A stretch of DNA of 64,000 nucleotides from Persicimonas caeni (GCF_006517175.1 NZ_CP041186.1:3685074-3749073); one strand, 5' to 3'; positions 24,631 through 33,813 are shown, numbered from the stretch's first letter. Numbers and translations are program-made. Notes: generated by a model from the letters alone, not told the origin.

Positions 24631-24649
24631 TAAGCCGTCGGGCGGCTTA
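24631..24649. terminator. Hairpin between convergent genes
   Basis: TAAGCCG, loop TCGGG, CGGCTTA. The right arm contains the stop codon of the minus-strand VOC gene; the SPFH gene ends 48 bases to the left. Probably a shared terminator, without a strong T-tract. Confidence 0.4.
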
Positions 24650-25012
24650 ACGCGACTCGATTGAAAACGCGTTGCCTTCCGGATCGCGAGCGTCGACCAC
24701 GTCGACGCCCGGGGCGGGGCTTCGCACCTCGCCGACGCGGACGCCGTGGTCGAGGAGCTCTTGGCGAGCCTCGGCGATATCGTCGACGTCGAAGACGAAT
24801 TTGGGGGCATCTTTGCCTTGGCTTTGGCTGCCGCCGCCATGCAGCGCGAGGGAGCACGCGCCGGTATCGAAGGTCACCCAGTGCTGGTCGGCATAAGAGT
24901 CGCACTCGGCAGGGTAGGTAACCGCGAGACCGAGGACATCGCGGTAGAACGCGACCTGCGACTCCATGTCTTCGACGTATAAGATAATTTCGCTCAGGGG
25001 TCCCAATTTCAT
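24647..25012 (-). CDS. VOC (glyoxalase/bleomycin-resistance/dioxygenase) family protein
   Basis: 121 residues, a single vicinal-oxygen-chelate unit pair. LSEIILYVEDMESQVAFYRD and VLGLAVTYPAE form the first half; WVTFDTGACSLALHGGG, PKFVFDVDDIAEARQELLDH and DARDPEGNAFSIESR form the second, ending in the usual DPEGN metal-ligand region. Candidate metal ligands are His and Glu in ALHGGG and FSIES. The substrate cannot be told: glyoxalase-, dioxygenase- or resistance-type functions all share this fold. ATG 25012 has only a modest upstream site (GGAGAAAG). Confidence 0.85.
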   Translation of the reverse strand: MKLGPLSEIILYVEDMESQVAFYRDVLGLAVTYPAECDSYADQHWVTFDTGACSLALHGGGSQSQGKDAPKFVFDVDDIAEARQELLDHGVRVGEVRSPAPGVDVVDARDPEGNAFSIESR

Positions 25013-25090
25013 AAGCTTTCTCCCTGGGGATTCCTTGGGCGTTGTCGTGCCCGAACGAGATGGTTACTCGGCGTAGTTGCCATGCAAGCC

Positions 25091-27013
25091 TCACTCTGTC
25101 GCCGAGGACTTCTTACGCGGCGGCGTGTACCAGTCGAGCGGACGCGTGACGGCCCGCTTGAGCAGCGTGCGGACCAAGCTGCGCCACTCTTTGAACGAGA
25201 CGGTGCGCGACTCCAGGGTCATCCACAGGGTCAACCCGAAGCTGACCAAGAAGTTGACGAATCCGATCAGGCACACCCCGACGACGGCGAAGGCGAAGCT
25301 CTCGAGGGTGACCAATTCGGGGGCCGAGACGAGTGCGGTTCCAAGGTGGGCCGACGAAAAGGCGATGTGGCGGATGTCGAAGGGGACCCCGAAGATGACG
25401 CCGATCGTCCCGGCGGTGCCCAAGAACACGCCCAGCACGACGTTTCCGATGAGCATTCCCAGGTGATCGCACACGTAATTAGCCACCCGCGTCGAGAGTG
25501 TGTCGAAGCGGGATAAAAACGGGTGTTTGCGAATCCTGCGGCGCACGTTGGCGTAGACGAGCCGGTTGTTGACTGTCCCCGTGATGACACCGGCGGCGAA
25601 CAGGTAGACACCCGCGATCCCCGCGTAGAGCAGAGCGGGCGTGCGCAGGAAGTCGACGGACTTCAGCAAGTAGGCGGCTTTTTCGGCGTCGGCGACCTGA
25701 ACGCCGAGTGATGCGTCCAGCACCCACGCCAACGCGATGGCGACCGGGAAGGCGCACAGCAGGTTGCCCGCAAAGGAGACGAACTGACTGCGCCAGACCG
25801 CCATGATCACGTCGGCGACTCCCTCGATAGGGGCGTCGTCATCGGCTTTGTCGTCGAGCTCGCGGGCGATCGCCGAGGCGGTCACCGCCGGCTGCTTGGT
25901 CGCCAAGATCGAGCCGGTCAGGTAGATCAACACGAAGCAGGCGGCGTAGTTGAGGCTGTAGACGGCCGCCTCGGCTCCCAGCGACAGGGGCAATTTGCCC
26001 AGCAGGTTCTTGAAGAGCGCGAAGAGGCCGACGATGACGCCGCCGGCCATCGCTTTGCGCAAAAACCGCCAGTACCCGGCGGCGGTCTTCGTGATGTATT
26101 TCTGCCCCTTCTTCGCCGTCTGCTCGGTGACTTGATACAGGACGAGGTCGGCGCTGTGGCGCACGAATTCGCGGATGCTCGTCTGTTTGTGTTGGGCTCG
26201 AACCAATTGCGTGAGCAGACGCGCAAGGTGGCGGCACAGCTCGTCGCGAGAGGTCGGAGAGACGATGCCGATGAGCAGTTCGAGCCGGTCGAGCTGTTGG
26301 AGCAATCGTCGGGAGACGCGCGTCAGATGCAGGCTCGTGCCGTAGCGTCGCTTGTGCTCGCGTAGGTAGACCACCATTTTGCGGCATTCTCGCACCGTGG
26401 CGACCAATGCTTCGCGCAGCTCCGGTTCGTCCTGGCAGTTTTTGCAATCGACAAAATGATGGGCATGAACGCTCAACTCGAGGAACGGCGAGTCGTAGTC
26501 TTCGACTTCGTGGAGCTTGGAGGTGAAATCCTCGTCGATCCCCAGGGCGCCTGCCCGCTGCGCCAGGCCGGTGATCGCCGCGCGAATCTCGCGGCGTGGG
26601 TGGGAGACCACGCCCTCGACGACGAATTGGATGAGCCGCGCCCACAGGTCGACCTCGATGCCGCCCACCCACTTCCAGTCGTCCTTTTGGTCGAAGAGCC
26701 GCGCGAGGATCCAGCGCAGATCGTTGGCGTCCAAATCCGGGGGCAGGATCTTGGCGCTGAAGCGCCGCTCGAACTCCTGTATGAACCCGGCGTCGGCCAA
26801 AATCCCGCTCTCGGCCAGCGCGTGAACAATACGTACCTGCCCCAGGCAGCCACAGACTGCAGCGATGAAGTCGAGTTGGGCTGTGTCGTTCCCCTCGAGT
26901 TCCTCGATGAGCCCGCGCAGGTTGTCGGCGGCCTCGTCGACGTGGTCGGGTGAGCTCGGTCGGACGCGGTCGACATAGAGTCGCAGCGCCTCGAGTTCAG
27001 GTTGTACGTCCAT
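25091..27013 (-). CDS. Gcr-type 'site-specific recombinase' family membrane protein
   Basis: 640 residues. The N-terminal half (1-330) is soluble and helical with a CKNCQDEPELREAL segment. The C-terminal half has about six to eight membrane segments (for example AMAGGVIVGLFALFKNLLG, AAVYSLNYAACFVLIYLTGS, LLYAGIAGVYLFAAGVITG). It includes the motif GTVNNRLVYANVRRRIRKHP and a last pair of segments around FAFAVVGVCLIGFVNFLVSF. This matches the protein family annotated as site-specific recombinase Gcr, a label from a Neisseria gene; the strongly membrane-bound architecture makes that label doubtful. ATG 27013 starts the conserved part; the frame runs on to 27190. Confidence 0.75.
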   Translation of the reverse strand: MDVQPELEALRLYVDRVRPSSPDHVDEAADNLRGLIEELEGNDTAQLDFIAAVCGCLGQVRIVHALAESGILADAGFIQEFERRFSAKILPPDLDANDLRWILARLFDQKDDWKWVGGIEVDLWARLIQFVVEGVVSHPRREIRAAITGLAQRAGALGIDEDFTSKLHEVEDYDSPFLELSVHAHHFVDCKNCQDEPELREALVATVRECRKMVVYLREHKRRYGTSLHLTRVSRRLLQQLDRLELLIGIVSPTSRDELCRHLARLLTQLVRAQHKQTSIREFVRHSADLVLYQVTEQTAKKGQKYITKTAAGYWRFLRKAMAGGVIVGLFALFKNLLGKLPLSLGAEAAVYSLNYAACFVLIYLTGSILATKQPAVTASAIARELDDKADDDAPIEGVADVIMAVWRSQFVSFAGNLLCAFPVAIALAWVLDASLGVQVADAEKAAYLLKSVDFLRTPALLYAGIAGVYLFAAGVITGTVNNRLVYANVRRRIRKHPFLSRFDTLSTRVANYVCDHLGMLIGNVVLGVFLGTAGTIGVIFGVPFDIRHIAFSSAHLGTALVSAPELVTLESFAFAVVGVCLIGFVNFLVSFGLTLWMTLESRTVSFKEWRSLVRTLLKRAVTRPLDWYTPPRKKSSATE

Positions 27014-27371
27014 TACTTCAATCCGGGGGGCTGAGCTGGCAGCGAGGGTCAGGCCTCTGGGCAAGTTGCCTGTGCGCAGCCTACCAAAGCAGTTCGAGTG
27101 GTCAACTGGCAGCCTGTCGAATGCCGAGGTACCGCGCCGACAAGAGTTGAGCGGCCAGATTGGCGACAATTGACAACGCTGAATTGTCACTCATTTTTCG
27201 TTGACGCTGTGGTTGTGTTTCCTTAAGTGTACACTGAATGCGTGGCTGGTGGGGAAACATATCGCGTGCTTTCTCATCAGTTTGCGAAAAATTTGCGTCA
27301 GTTGTTTGCGGAGGGAGTCCGCCGGTCGGCGGGCAGAAGATGCCGCTTTCGCGTAGTGATAGGAAGCACAG
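27014..27371. promoter_or_regulatory. Divergent intergenic region (Gcr-type gene / KamA-like gene)
   Basis: 358 bases with no gene. It holds a small dyad GACAATT (27165-27171) / AATTGTC (27182-27188), and a possible promoter reading right, TTGACG (27201-27206), 17-base spacer, TAAGTG (27224-27229). AT content rises around 27190-27260. Nothing else stands out. Confidence 0.35.
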
Positions 27372-28706
27372 ATGAGTAGTAAGCCGGCCGCAGCCCCAGC
27401 CTACAAGCCGATCACCCGCGCCAACGTGAGCAACACGCCACAGTGGCAGCGGCTCAGCCCCGAGCAGCGCGAGGCGATCGAGGTCGTCTCGGCGGTGCTA
27501 CCGTTTCGCACCAACAACTACGTGATGCAGGAGCTGATCGACTGGGACCGTGTCCCCGACGATCCGATCTTTCGGCTCAACTTCGCTCACCGCGAGCTGC
27601 TCGAGCCGCGGCATTTTGCGCGGGTCGCCGAGTTGCTTCACCGTCAGGCGCCTCGAGCGGAGCGTGACGCGGTGCTCTCCGAGATTCGGCGCCAGCTCAA
27701 TCCCCACCCCGGCGGCCAGCTCACCCACAACGTCCCCCAAATCGACGGGCGCAAACTTCCCGGGCTGCAGCACAAATACCGCGAGACGGTGCTCGTATTT
27801 CCATCGCCCGGCCAAACCTGCCACGCCTACTGCACCTTCTGTTTTCGGTGGGCGCAGTTTGTCGGCGAAGACGAGTACAAATTCGCCACGCGAGAGGCGG
27901 CCGATCTGGTCGCGTATCTGAAACGCCACCCCGAGGTGACCGACGTGCTCATCACCGGCGGCGACCCGATGGTCATGAAGACCAAGGTGCTCGCCCGCTA
28001 CCTCGAGCCGCTGCTCGATGATCCCGAGCTCGACCATGTGCGTCATATTCGCATCGGCACCAAGTCGTTGTCCTATTGGCCGTATCGCTACCTCGACGGG
28101 CCTGACGCCGACGCGGCGCTTCGCCTGTTCGAGCGGGTGGTCGAAAGCGGCAAGCATCTGGCGTTGATGGCCCATTACAACCACCCGGTGGAGTTGTCGA
28201 CCGAACCGGCGCAGCGTGCGCTGGCGCGGGTGCGATCCACCGGCGCGGTCGTGCGGGTGCAATCGCCCATCATGCGCCACATCAACGATTCATCCCAGGC
28301 TTGGGCGGAGCTGTGGCGAGCGTCGGTGCGCCACGGCGCCATCCCCTACTACATGTTCGTGGCCCGAGACACCGGGGCGCAGCGCTACTTCGAGGTTCCG
28401 CTGGTCGAAGCGTGGCGCATCTTTCGCGATGCCTACAGCCAGGTTTCGGGGTTGGCCCGAACCGTGCGCGGGCCGGTGATGTCGAGCTTTCCGGGGAAGG
28501 TGCTGGTCAACGGCGTGACCCGCATCGGTGGGCGCGATCTCTTCGCACTGCAGTTGTTGCAGGGGCGCGATCCCGAATGGGTGGGCCGGCCGTTTTTTGC
28601 CGAGCGCGACGACGAGGCTACCTGGCTCACTGATCTCGTGCCGGCGTCCGGCGTGCATTTTTTCTTCGAGCAGGAGCCGGTCGCGAGCGAGCGGCGCTCG
28701 GCGTGA
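27372..28706 (+). CDS. KamA-family radical SAM enzyme (lysine 2,3-aminomutase-like)
   Basis: 444 residues. The radical SAM cluster motif is CHAYCTFCFRW, cysteines at about 150, 154 and 157, in the position typical of lysine 2,3-aminomutase. The preceding block NPHPGGQLTHNVPQIDGRKL and following DVLITGGDPM, RIGTKSLSYWPYRY, LMAHYNHPVELS and RVQSPIMRHIND are KamA-like. A PLP-lysine candidate lies in SSFPGKVLVNG. Differences from true KamA (CFRW rather than CxRR after the third cysteine, a longer N-terminus) suggest a divergent member acting on another amino acid or derivative. ATG 27372 lies 8 bases after GGAAG. Confidence 0.85.
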   Translation: MSSKPAAAPAYKPITRANVSNTPQWQRLSPEQREAIEVVSAVLPFRTNNYVMQELIDWDRVPDDPIFRLNFAHRELLEPRHFARVAELLHRQAPRAERDAVLSEIRRQLNPHPGGQLTHNVPQIDGRKLPGLQHKYRETVLVFPSPGQTCHAYCTFCFRWAQFVGEDEYKFATREAADLVAYLKRHPEVTDVLITGGDPMVMKTKVLARYLEPLLDDPELDHVRHIRIGTKSLSYWPYRYLDGPDADAALRLFERVVESGKHLALMAHYNHPVELSTEPAQRALARVRSTGAVVRVQSPIMRHINDSSQAWAELWRASVRHGAIPYYMFVARDTGAQRYFEVPLVEAWRIFRDAYSQVSGLARTVRGPVMSSFPGKVLVNGVTRIGGRDLFALQLLQGRDPEWVGRPFFAERDDEATWLTDLVPASGVHFFFEQEPVASERRSA

Positions 28707-28764
28707 GTCGTTGGCTTGTCCTTTATCTGTTTATCAACGTCCCAGGTAGAAGTGAGAGTGGCTG

Positions 28765-29562
28765 ATGGATGTCTCCTCCCGTCTGATCGAGTTGGTCAAC
28801 CGCGTCAAGCCTGTCGAGCACCCGATGCATCTGGAGGGGCCGGCCGATGGTGCAGCCTTGAGCGAGGTCGAGCTCGAGGAGTTGTGGCAGCTGGTCGACC
28901 GACACGTCGACAAAGAGCGCGCCGCAGCGTTGGAGGCAATTCGCCAGTGTGAGTTTGTCTATCGCTATCGCGACGACAAGGGCCGAGTACGGGCGATGAG
29001 TTGCTACTGGCACCTCAACGTCGAGGTTGGCGGGACCGAGTATACGGTGCTGCACGGAAAGTGGGTGATCTACGACAAGATCGCGCGCGGACGGAGCCTG
29101 CCGGAGGTCTGCAGCCTCGATGCCTTTACGCGCTTGCGATTGCGGTATCCGACCAACGAGATCTTTCTGATCAGCCGCATCGCCACCTTCAACTCGTATC
29201 TGTTACTCGCGCGCAACATTCGCGCGACCTACCCCAACCGCCGCTTCGAGACCCCCGCCGAGGTCCGTCAGGTCCAAGACGCGGCCATGCGCGAGCTCTA
29301 CGGGGATGCTTACGATGCCGAACGCGGCATTTTTCGGGGCGACGGCGAGATGAAGTATTGCGAAGGTGCCGCTTGGGAGCCGGAGGTGCTCTCCGACCCG
29401 GACATCGCCGCCTACCTCGACTTCAACCCTGGCCAAGCGCGCGGCGATACGCTGGTGGTCACCTGCCGGTGCGACGCGGCGGCGTTTGCCGAAGTGACCT
29501 GGAAGATGTTGCGTCGCTATGCCCGCAGGCTGCGCAGAAGACGGCGCGTATTGGCGAGTTGA
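28765..29562 (+). CDS. Conserved-looking cytoplasmic protein of unknown function
   Basis: 265 residues, not recognised. No signal peptide or membrane span. Contains ECEF-style beta blocks QCEFVYRYRDDKGRVRAMSC and WHLNVEVGGTEYTVLHGKW, then a helical region with FNSYLLLARNIRATYPNRRF, and ends in a run of arginines (MLRRYARRLRRRRRV), which could bind nucleic acid or acidic membranes. It follows the KamA-like gene by 58 bases and precedes the BtpA-like gene by 62 bases on the same strand, so the three may form one transcript. Confidence 0.65.
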   Translation: MDVSSRLIELVNRVKPVEHPMHLEGPADGAALSEVELEELWQLVDRHVDKERAAALEAIRQCEFVYRYRDDKGRVRAMSCYWHLNVEVGGTEYTVLHGKWVIYDKIARGRSLPEVCSLDAFTRLRLRYPTNEIFLISRIATFNSYLLLARNIRATYPNRRFETPAEVRQVQDAAMRELYGDAYDAERGIFRGDGEMKYCEGAAWEPEVLSDPDIAAYLDFNPGQARGDTLVVTCRCDAAAFAEVTWKMLRRYARRLRRRRRVLAS

Positions 29563-29624
29563 CGAAGTGTGTCATCGAAGGTGAAGATCGGCCACGCTCA
29601 CTGGCCCCTTGCCCCGGAGCCCCT

Positions 29625-30422
29625 ATGACCACACCGCGCGGAATCATTGGCGTCATCCACCTGCCGGCGATGCCGGGCGATCCTCGCCATGACGGCGCCG
29701 GCGGCTTCGACGATGTGCTCGCGTTCGCCCTCCAAGACGCCGAGGCGCTCGTCGAGGGTGGCGTCGACGGACTGATCGTCGAGAATTTCGGCTCGGCGCC
29801 CTTTCCCAAGGGAAGTGAGGGAGACCGCCTTCCGCCGCACCAGGTGGCGTTTTTGACGCGCGTGGTGACGGAGTGCCGCGCGCGCTTCGACGTCGCCGTG
29901 GGCGTGAATTGCCTCCGAAACGACGCGCCCGCGGCCATCGGGGTTGCGGCTGCGTCGGGGGCAGACTTTATCCGCGTCAACGTCCACACCGGCGCGTATG
30001 TGACCGACCAAGGGGTGATCGAGGGCGAAGCGTACCGCACGCTGCGTTACCGCAAGGCGCTGGACGCCGTCGACGTGGCGATTCTGGCCGATGTACTGGT
30101 CAAGCATGCCGCTCCGTTAGCCGACATCGACCCGGAAGATGCCACCAAAGATTGCGTGCAGCGCGGTTTGGCAGACGCCGTCATCGTCACCGGCCAGGCG
30201 ACCGGTGCGCCGGTGACCCCCGAGTTTTTGGAGCGCGTTCGCGACGCCGCCGGCGGCGTGCCGGTCTTGGTCGGTTCGGGGCTGAGTCCCGACAACGCCG
30301 CCGAGCTCATGGCGCTTTGCGACGGCGCCATCGTCGGCACGTACTTCAAGGAAGGCGGTGAGGTGCACAACCCGGTCGACGTCGACCGGGTGCGCAGACT
30401 CGTCGAGCTTGTTCGTCAGTAA
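29625..30422 (+). CDS. BtpA/SgcQ family TIM-barrel protein
   Basis: 265 residues. Begins GIIGVIHLPAMPGDPRH and continues EGGVDGLIVENFGSAPF, VGVNCLRNDAPAAIGVAAAS, FIRVNVHTGAYVTDQGVIEG, DVLVKHAAPL, ADAVIVTGQATGAP, VLVGSGLSPDN and DGAIVGTYFKEGG: the repeating strand ends of a (beta/alpha)8 barrel of the BtpA type. BtpA was named for a role in photosystem I assembly in cyanobacteria; relatives in non-photosynthetic bacteria (SgcQ) are of unknown activity, perhaps nucleoside- or sugar-related. Start ATG 29625 follows GGAG; the longer frame to 29001 runs antisense-style through the neighbour. Its stop is five bases from that of the convergent MBL gene. Confidence 0.85.
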   Translation: MTTPRGIIGVIHLPAMPGDPRHDGAGGFDDVLAFALQDAEALVEGGVDGLIVENFGSAPFPKGSEGDRLPPHQVAFLTRVVTECRARFDVAVGVNCLRNDAPAAIGVAAASGADFIRVNVHTGAYVTDQGVIEGEAYRTLRYRKALDAVDVAILADVLVKHAAPLADIDPEDATKDCVQRGLADAVIVTGQATGAPVTPEFLERVRDAAGGVPVLVGSGLSPDNAAELMALCDGAIVGTYFKEGGEVHNPVDVDRVRRLVELVRQ

Positions 30423-30426
30423 AAAT

Positions 30427-31548
30427 TCACTCCCACCACGGCTCTTTCGGCTCACTCACCCCCGGCTCGATCGCGCCGCCGGGCATGGGCGCAGCCCAGC
30501 GGTGGCCGCGCTCGTCGGCGAGGGTGGCGAAAGTGCGGATGGGGTCCTTCCAGCCGTGCAGGCCCAGGTCGAAGGTGCCCCAGTGGATGGGCACGACGAG
30601 CTTGGCGTCCATCATCTCGAAGGCGTCGAGGGCACCTTCGGGGCCCAGGTGAATCTGGCCCCAGTTGGTGTTGAAGGCGCCGATTTCATACATGGCGATG
30701 TCGAAGGGGCCGTACTTGTCGGCGATGTCGGCGAAGCCGTCGAACAGCCCGGTGTCGCCGCTGAAGAAGACGCGGTGCTCGGGGCCGACGAAGGTCCACG
30801 AGGCCCACAGCGTGCTGAAGCGGTTGAGGAGTCCGCGGCCCGAGAAGTGGCGCGACGGGGTGGCGGCGATCGTGACCGGACCGATCTGGGTCTCGTCCCA
30901 CCAGTCGAACTCGCGGATGCGGTCGGCGGGGATATCCCACACCTCGAGGTGCTCGCCGACGCCCAGCGGTACCAGGAAGGGGGCGTTCGACGAGGCTGCG
31001 AGCTCGCGGGCGGCGCGCATGTCGAGGTGGTCGTAGTGGTCGTGCGAGATGATGATCGCGTCGAGCTCGGGAAGCTCGGAGGGGTCGACCGGCAGCGGGT
31101 GGAAGCGCAGCGGGCCGACGAGCGTCGACGGCGAGGCGCGGTCGGCGAAGACCGAGTCGATGAGGATGCGCGCGCCGTCGATTTCGACCAACGTGGTCGA
31201 GTGGCCCAGCCACGTCACCCGAAGGCCATCGGCCGGCGGCTCGGAGAAGACCGGGCGCACGGTGGACGGCGGAGTGTCGGGCACCGCATCGCCGGGCTTG
31301 TCGAACCAGTCGAGGGTCACCTCCCAGGTCTTGCCGGGCATCATCACGGTCGTGGGCACCGAGTTGACGAAGATTCCGTCCTCATCGCTCCACTGCTTCG
31401 ACTGGCGAATGCGCTCGAGGCGCTCGCCGTCGGGATCGCCGCCCAGCGACGCGCCCCAGCCGGTCGACCAATAAAAGACGGTGGCAGCCGTCGCCGCAAG
31501 CAGTCCCATGGCGCCGAATCCGGCCTTTATCCATTTCTTGTCGATCAC
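30427..31548 (-). CDS. MBL-fold metallohydrolase (NAPE-PLD/UlaG-like) with N-terminal anchor
   Basis: 373 residues. An N-terminal hydrophobic segment (AGFGAMGLLAATAATVFYW, about 9-27) suggests export or a membrane anchor. The metallo-beta-lactamase domain begins about 110 (LRVTWLGHSTTLVEIDGARI) with metal ligands in IIISHDHYDHLD, PSRHFSGRG, VFFSGDTGLF and VVPIHWGTFDLG. This order and the TWLGHST start are typical of the NAPE-hydrolysing phospholipase D-like branch, also annotated as outer membrane lipid-related hydrolases. The substrate may be a phospholipid or phosphodiester. Start ATG 31548 is followed by lysines before the anchor. Confidence 0.88.
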   Translation of the reverse strand: MIDKKWIKAGFGAMGLLAATAATVFYWSTGWGASLGGDPDGERLERIRQSKQWSDEDGIFVNSVPTTVMMPGKTWEVTLDWFDKPGDAVPDTPPSTVRPVFSEPPADGLRVTWLGHSTTLVEIDGARILIDSVFADRASPSTLVGPLRFHPLPVDPSELPELDAIIISHDHYDHLDMRAARELAASSNAPFLVPLGVGEHLEVWDIPADRIREFDWWDETQIGPVTIAATPSRHFSGRGLLNRFSTLWASWTFVGPEHRVFFSGDTGLFDGFADIADKYGPFDIAMYEIGAFNTNWGQIHLGPEGALDAFEMMDAKLVVPIHWGTFDLGLHGWKDPIRTFATLADERGHRWAAPMPGGAIEPGVSEPKEPWWE

Positions 31549-31668
31549 TACATTCCTCGATCCTAGTTACGCCTACCTTAGTCTTAGATGACCCGGCTCA
31601 CAATCAGGAGCAAAAGCAAGCGCGTCTTTCCTTGCGCTGGACGTTCGGCTCACCCATCTTTGGGGCCT

Positions 31669-33183
31669 ATGACGCTCGATGCCACCCAAGAAATATTGCG
31701 CCCGCTCGGTCCCACGGCGCTCGCCCCGTTTGCCGAGACCGCCGACGACGCGCTTCGTCAGATCTTTGGCTACGACGCCTTTCGACCCGGCCAGCGCGAG
31801 GTCGTCGAACACCTGCTCGAGGGGCGCGACGCGCTGGTGGTCATGCCCACCGGCTCGGGCAAGAGCCTGTGCTACCAACTCGCCGGCGCCGTGACTCAGG
31901 GGGTAACACTGGTCGTCTCGCCGCTTATTGCATTGATGAAAGACCAGGTGGATGCGCTCGCGTCGACGGGGCTGCCGGCGTGTGCGATCAACTCGTCGAT
32001 CTCGCGGGCGCAGCAGCAGGAGCGCATCGCCGAGATGTACGCCGGCGACTACAAGCTCGTCTACGTCGCCCCCGAGCGTTTTCGCAGTCCCAGCTTTTGC
32101 GAGGCGCTCGAGGAGATCGAGATCGGGCTCTTGGCGATCGACGAGGCTCATTGCATCAGCCAGTGGGGACACGATTTTCGCCCCGACTACCGGCGTCTGG
32201 CCGAGGTGCGTCGTCGCTTCGGCAGCCCGCAGACGGTGGCGTTGACCGCCACGGCGACCGAGTTCGTCCAGCGCGATATCCTCGAGCAACTCGACATCGA
32301 CGGCGCCGATATGCTCGTGTCGGGCTTCGAGCGGCCCAACCTTCGCTTCGAAGTCTTCAAGGGCAAGAAGAAGCGCGACAAGATGCGCCATTTACGCACG
32401 CTCATCGGCGAGCATACCGGCGAGTCGGTGATCGTGTACGTCGCTTCGCGCAAGCAGGTGAACGCGGTGGGCAAGATGCTCGAGGACGAGGGCGTCTCGG
32501 TGGGTCGCTACCACGGTGGGATGTCGGCCAAAAAGCGCACCGAGGCTCAAGAGCGTTGGATGGACGGCGGGGTCGAAGTCATGGTGGCGACCAACGCTTT
32601 TGGGATGGGGGTCGACAAGCCGGACGTGCGCGCGGTCATCCACTACAACGCCCCGGGGAGCATCGAGGCGTACTACCAAGAGGCCGGCCGCGCCGGGCGT
32701 GACGGAAAGCCTGCGCGCTGCGTGCTGATGTATCGGCGCTCGGACATGCGCATCCACGAGTGGTTTGCCGACAACGCCTATCCGCTGCGCATGCAATTGA
32801 TTCGGGTGTGGCTGCACCTTCGCTCGTTGGGCCCGGGTGAGCACAAGACGACCCCGGCGAAGCTCGCCAAGGGCGCGCGCGGCCGGGGGCAGAAGCTGCC
32901 GCCGATGGTCGTGGGGGCCTGCCTCGACTTGCTGAGCCGCGCCGGGCATATCCGTCGCAAGCGCGGCAGCGTCGAAGTCATCAAAGACGCCGAGCCGCTC
33001 GAGCTCGACGTCGACTTCGACCGCCTCGAAGATCGTCGGCACCTGGCCAAAGAGCAGATTCGCAATGTCAGCGACTACGCCGGAGCGCGCGACTGCTATC
33101 AGGCCTCCCTCCTCGCCCATTTCGGCAGCGCACCGAGCTTCGGCGAGGAGTGCGGTCATTGTGGTCTTTGCGACCCTCGTTGA
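31669..33183 (+). CDS. Second RecQ-type helicase, short form
   Basis: 504 residues. Carries the complete helicase core, very similar in wording to the recQ at 6869: VMPTGSGKSLCYQL, LLAIDEAHCISQWGHDFRP, TATATEFVQRD, FGMGVDKPDVRAVIHYNAPG and QEAGRAGRDGK. It has a zinc region (GARDCYQASLL and CGHCGLCDPR), where the protein ends. The winged-helix and HRDC-type parts present after the zinc region in the other copy are absent. Start ATG 31669 is preceded by GGGG; the frame extends 27 codons upstream to 31588, also possible. Short RecQ proteins of this kind exist; whether it is redundant or specialised is unknown. Confidence 0.88.
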   Translation: MTLDATQEILRPLGPTALAPFAETADDALRQIFGYDAFRPGQREVVEHLLEGRDALVVMPTGSGKSLCYQLAGAVTQGVTLVVSPLIALMKDQVDALASTGLPACAINSSISRAQQQERIAEMYAGDYKLVYVAPERFRSPSFCEALEEIEIGLLAIDEAHCISQWGHDFRPDYRRLAEVRRRFGSPQTVALTATATEFVQRDILEQLDIDGADMLVSGFERPNLRFEVFKGKKKRDKMRHLRTLIGEHTGESVIVYVASRKQVNAVGKMLEDEGVSVGRYHGGMSAKKRTEAQERWMDGGVEVMVATNAFGMGVDKPDVRAVIHYNAPGSIEAYYQEAGRAGRDGKPARCVLMYRRSDMRIHEWFADNAYPLRMQLIRVWLHLRSLGPGEHKTTPAKLAKGARGRGQKLPPMVVGACLDLLSRAGHIRRKRGSVEVIKDAEPLELDVDFDRLEDRRHLAKEQIRNVSDYAGARDCYQASLLAHFGSAPSFGEECGHCGLCDPR

Positions 33184-33276
33184 TGGTGCTTGTTGATGGT
33201 GCTTGAAACCGCTCTCCGCTTGCACAGTTTAGCTGCGACGACCACGGATAGTTGACTTCCGCTGTTGAGGAGAACG

Positions 33277-33813
33277 ATGAACCACCGTATCGCCATTATT
33301 TACGGCACCACCGAAGGCCACACCCGAAAGATCTGCGAGCACATCGCCCAGACGCTTCGTGACCACGATGATCAGGTCGAGATCGTACTCGGCTCCGAGT
33401 TCGACGATGCCTTCGAGCTGAGTGATTTCGACGGCGTCATCGTGGGCGGCTCGCTGCACGCAGGCACCCACCAGCGCTACATCCGCGCCTTTGTCGACGA
33501 GCACCTCGAGGAGTTGCAGTCGATGCCCTCGGCGTTCTTCTCGGTGAGCTTGTCGGCGGCGAGTGAGGACACGCGGGACGACGCCCAGGGCGCGCTCGAC
33601 ACCTTCCTCGAGGAGACCGGCTGGACGCCCGAGCAGGCCGAAATCGTAGCCGGCGCGCTCAAGTACACCGAGTACAATTGGTTCAAGCGGTTTGCGATGA
33701 AGAAGATCAGCGCCAGCTCCGGCGGAGACACTGACACGAGTCAGGACTACGAGTACACCGATTGGGAGCAGCTCAGCCGCTTCGCCGAAGCGTTTCACGA
33801 GCGGTTGGGTTAG
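33277..33813 (+). CDS. hemG: HemG-type flavodoxin-like protoporphyrinogen oxidase
   Basis: 178 residues. Flavodoxin fold with FMN loop IIYGTTEGHTRKICEHIAQT (about 6-25). Blocks GVIVGGSLHAGTHQRYIRAF, SMPSAFFSVSLSAASED, AEIVAGALKYTEYNWFKRF and DYEYTDWEQLSRFAEAF match menaquinone-dependent protoporphyrinogen oxidase of heme synthesis; the order and spacing fit E. coli HemG well, including the extra loop that distinguishes it from plain flavodoxin. Start ATG 33277 follows GAGGAGA; the frame also includes a TTG 12 bases upstream. Monocistronic. Confidence 0.88.
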   Translation: MNHRIAIIYGTTEGHTRKICEHIAQTLRDHDDQVEIVLGSEFDDAFELSDFDGVIVGGSLHAGTHQRYIRAFVDEHLEELQSMPSAFFSVSLSAASEDTRDDAQGALDTFLEETGWTPEQAEIVAGALKYTEYNWFKRFAMKKISASSGGDTDTSQDYEYTDWEQLSRFAEAFHERLG

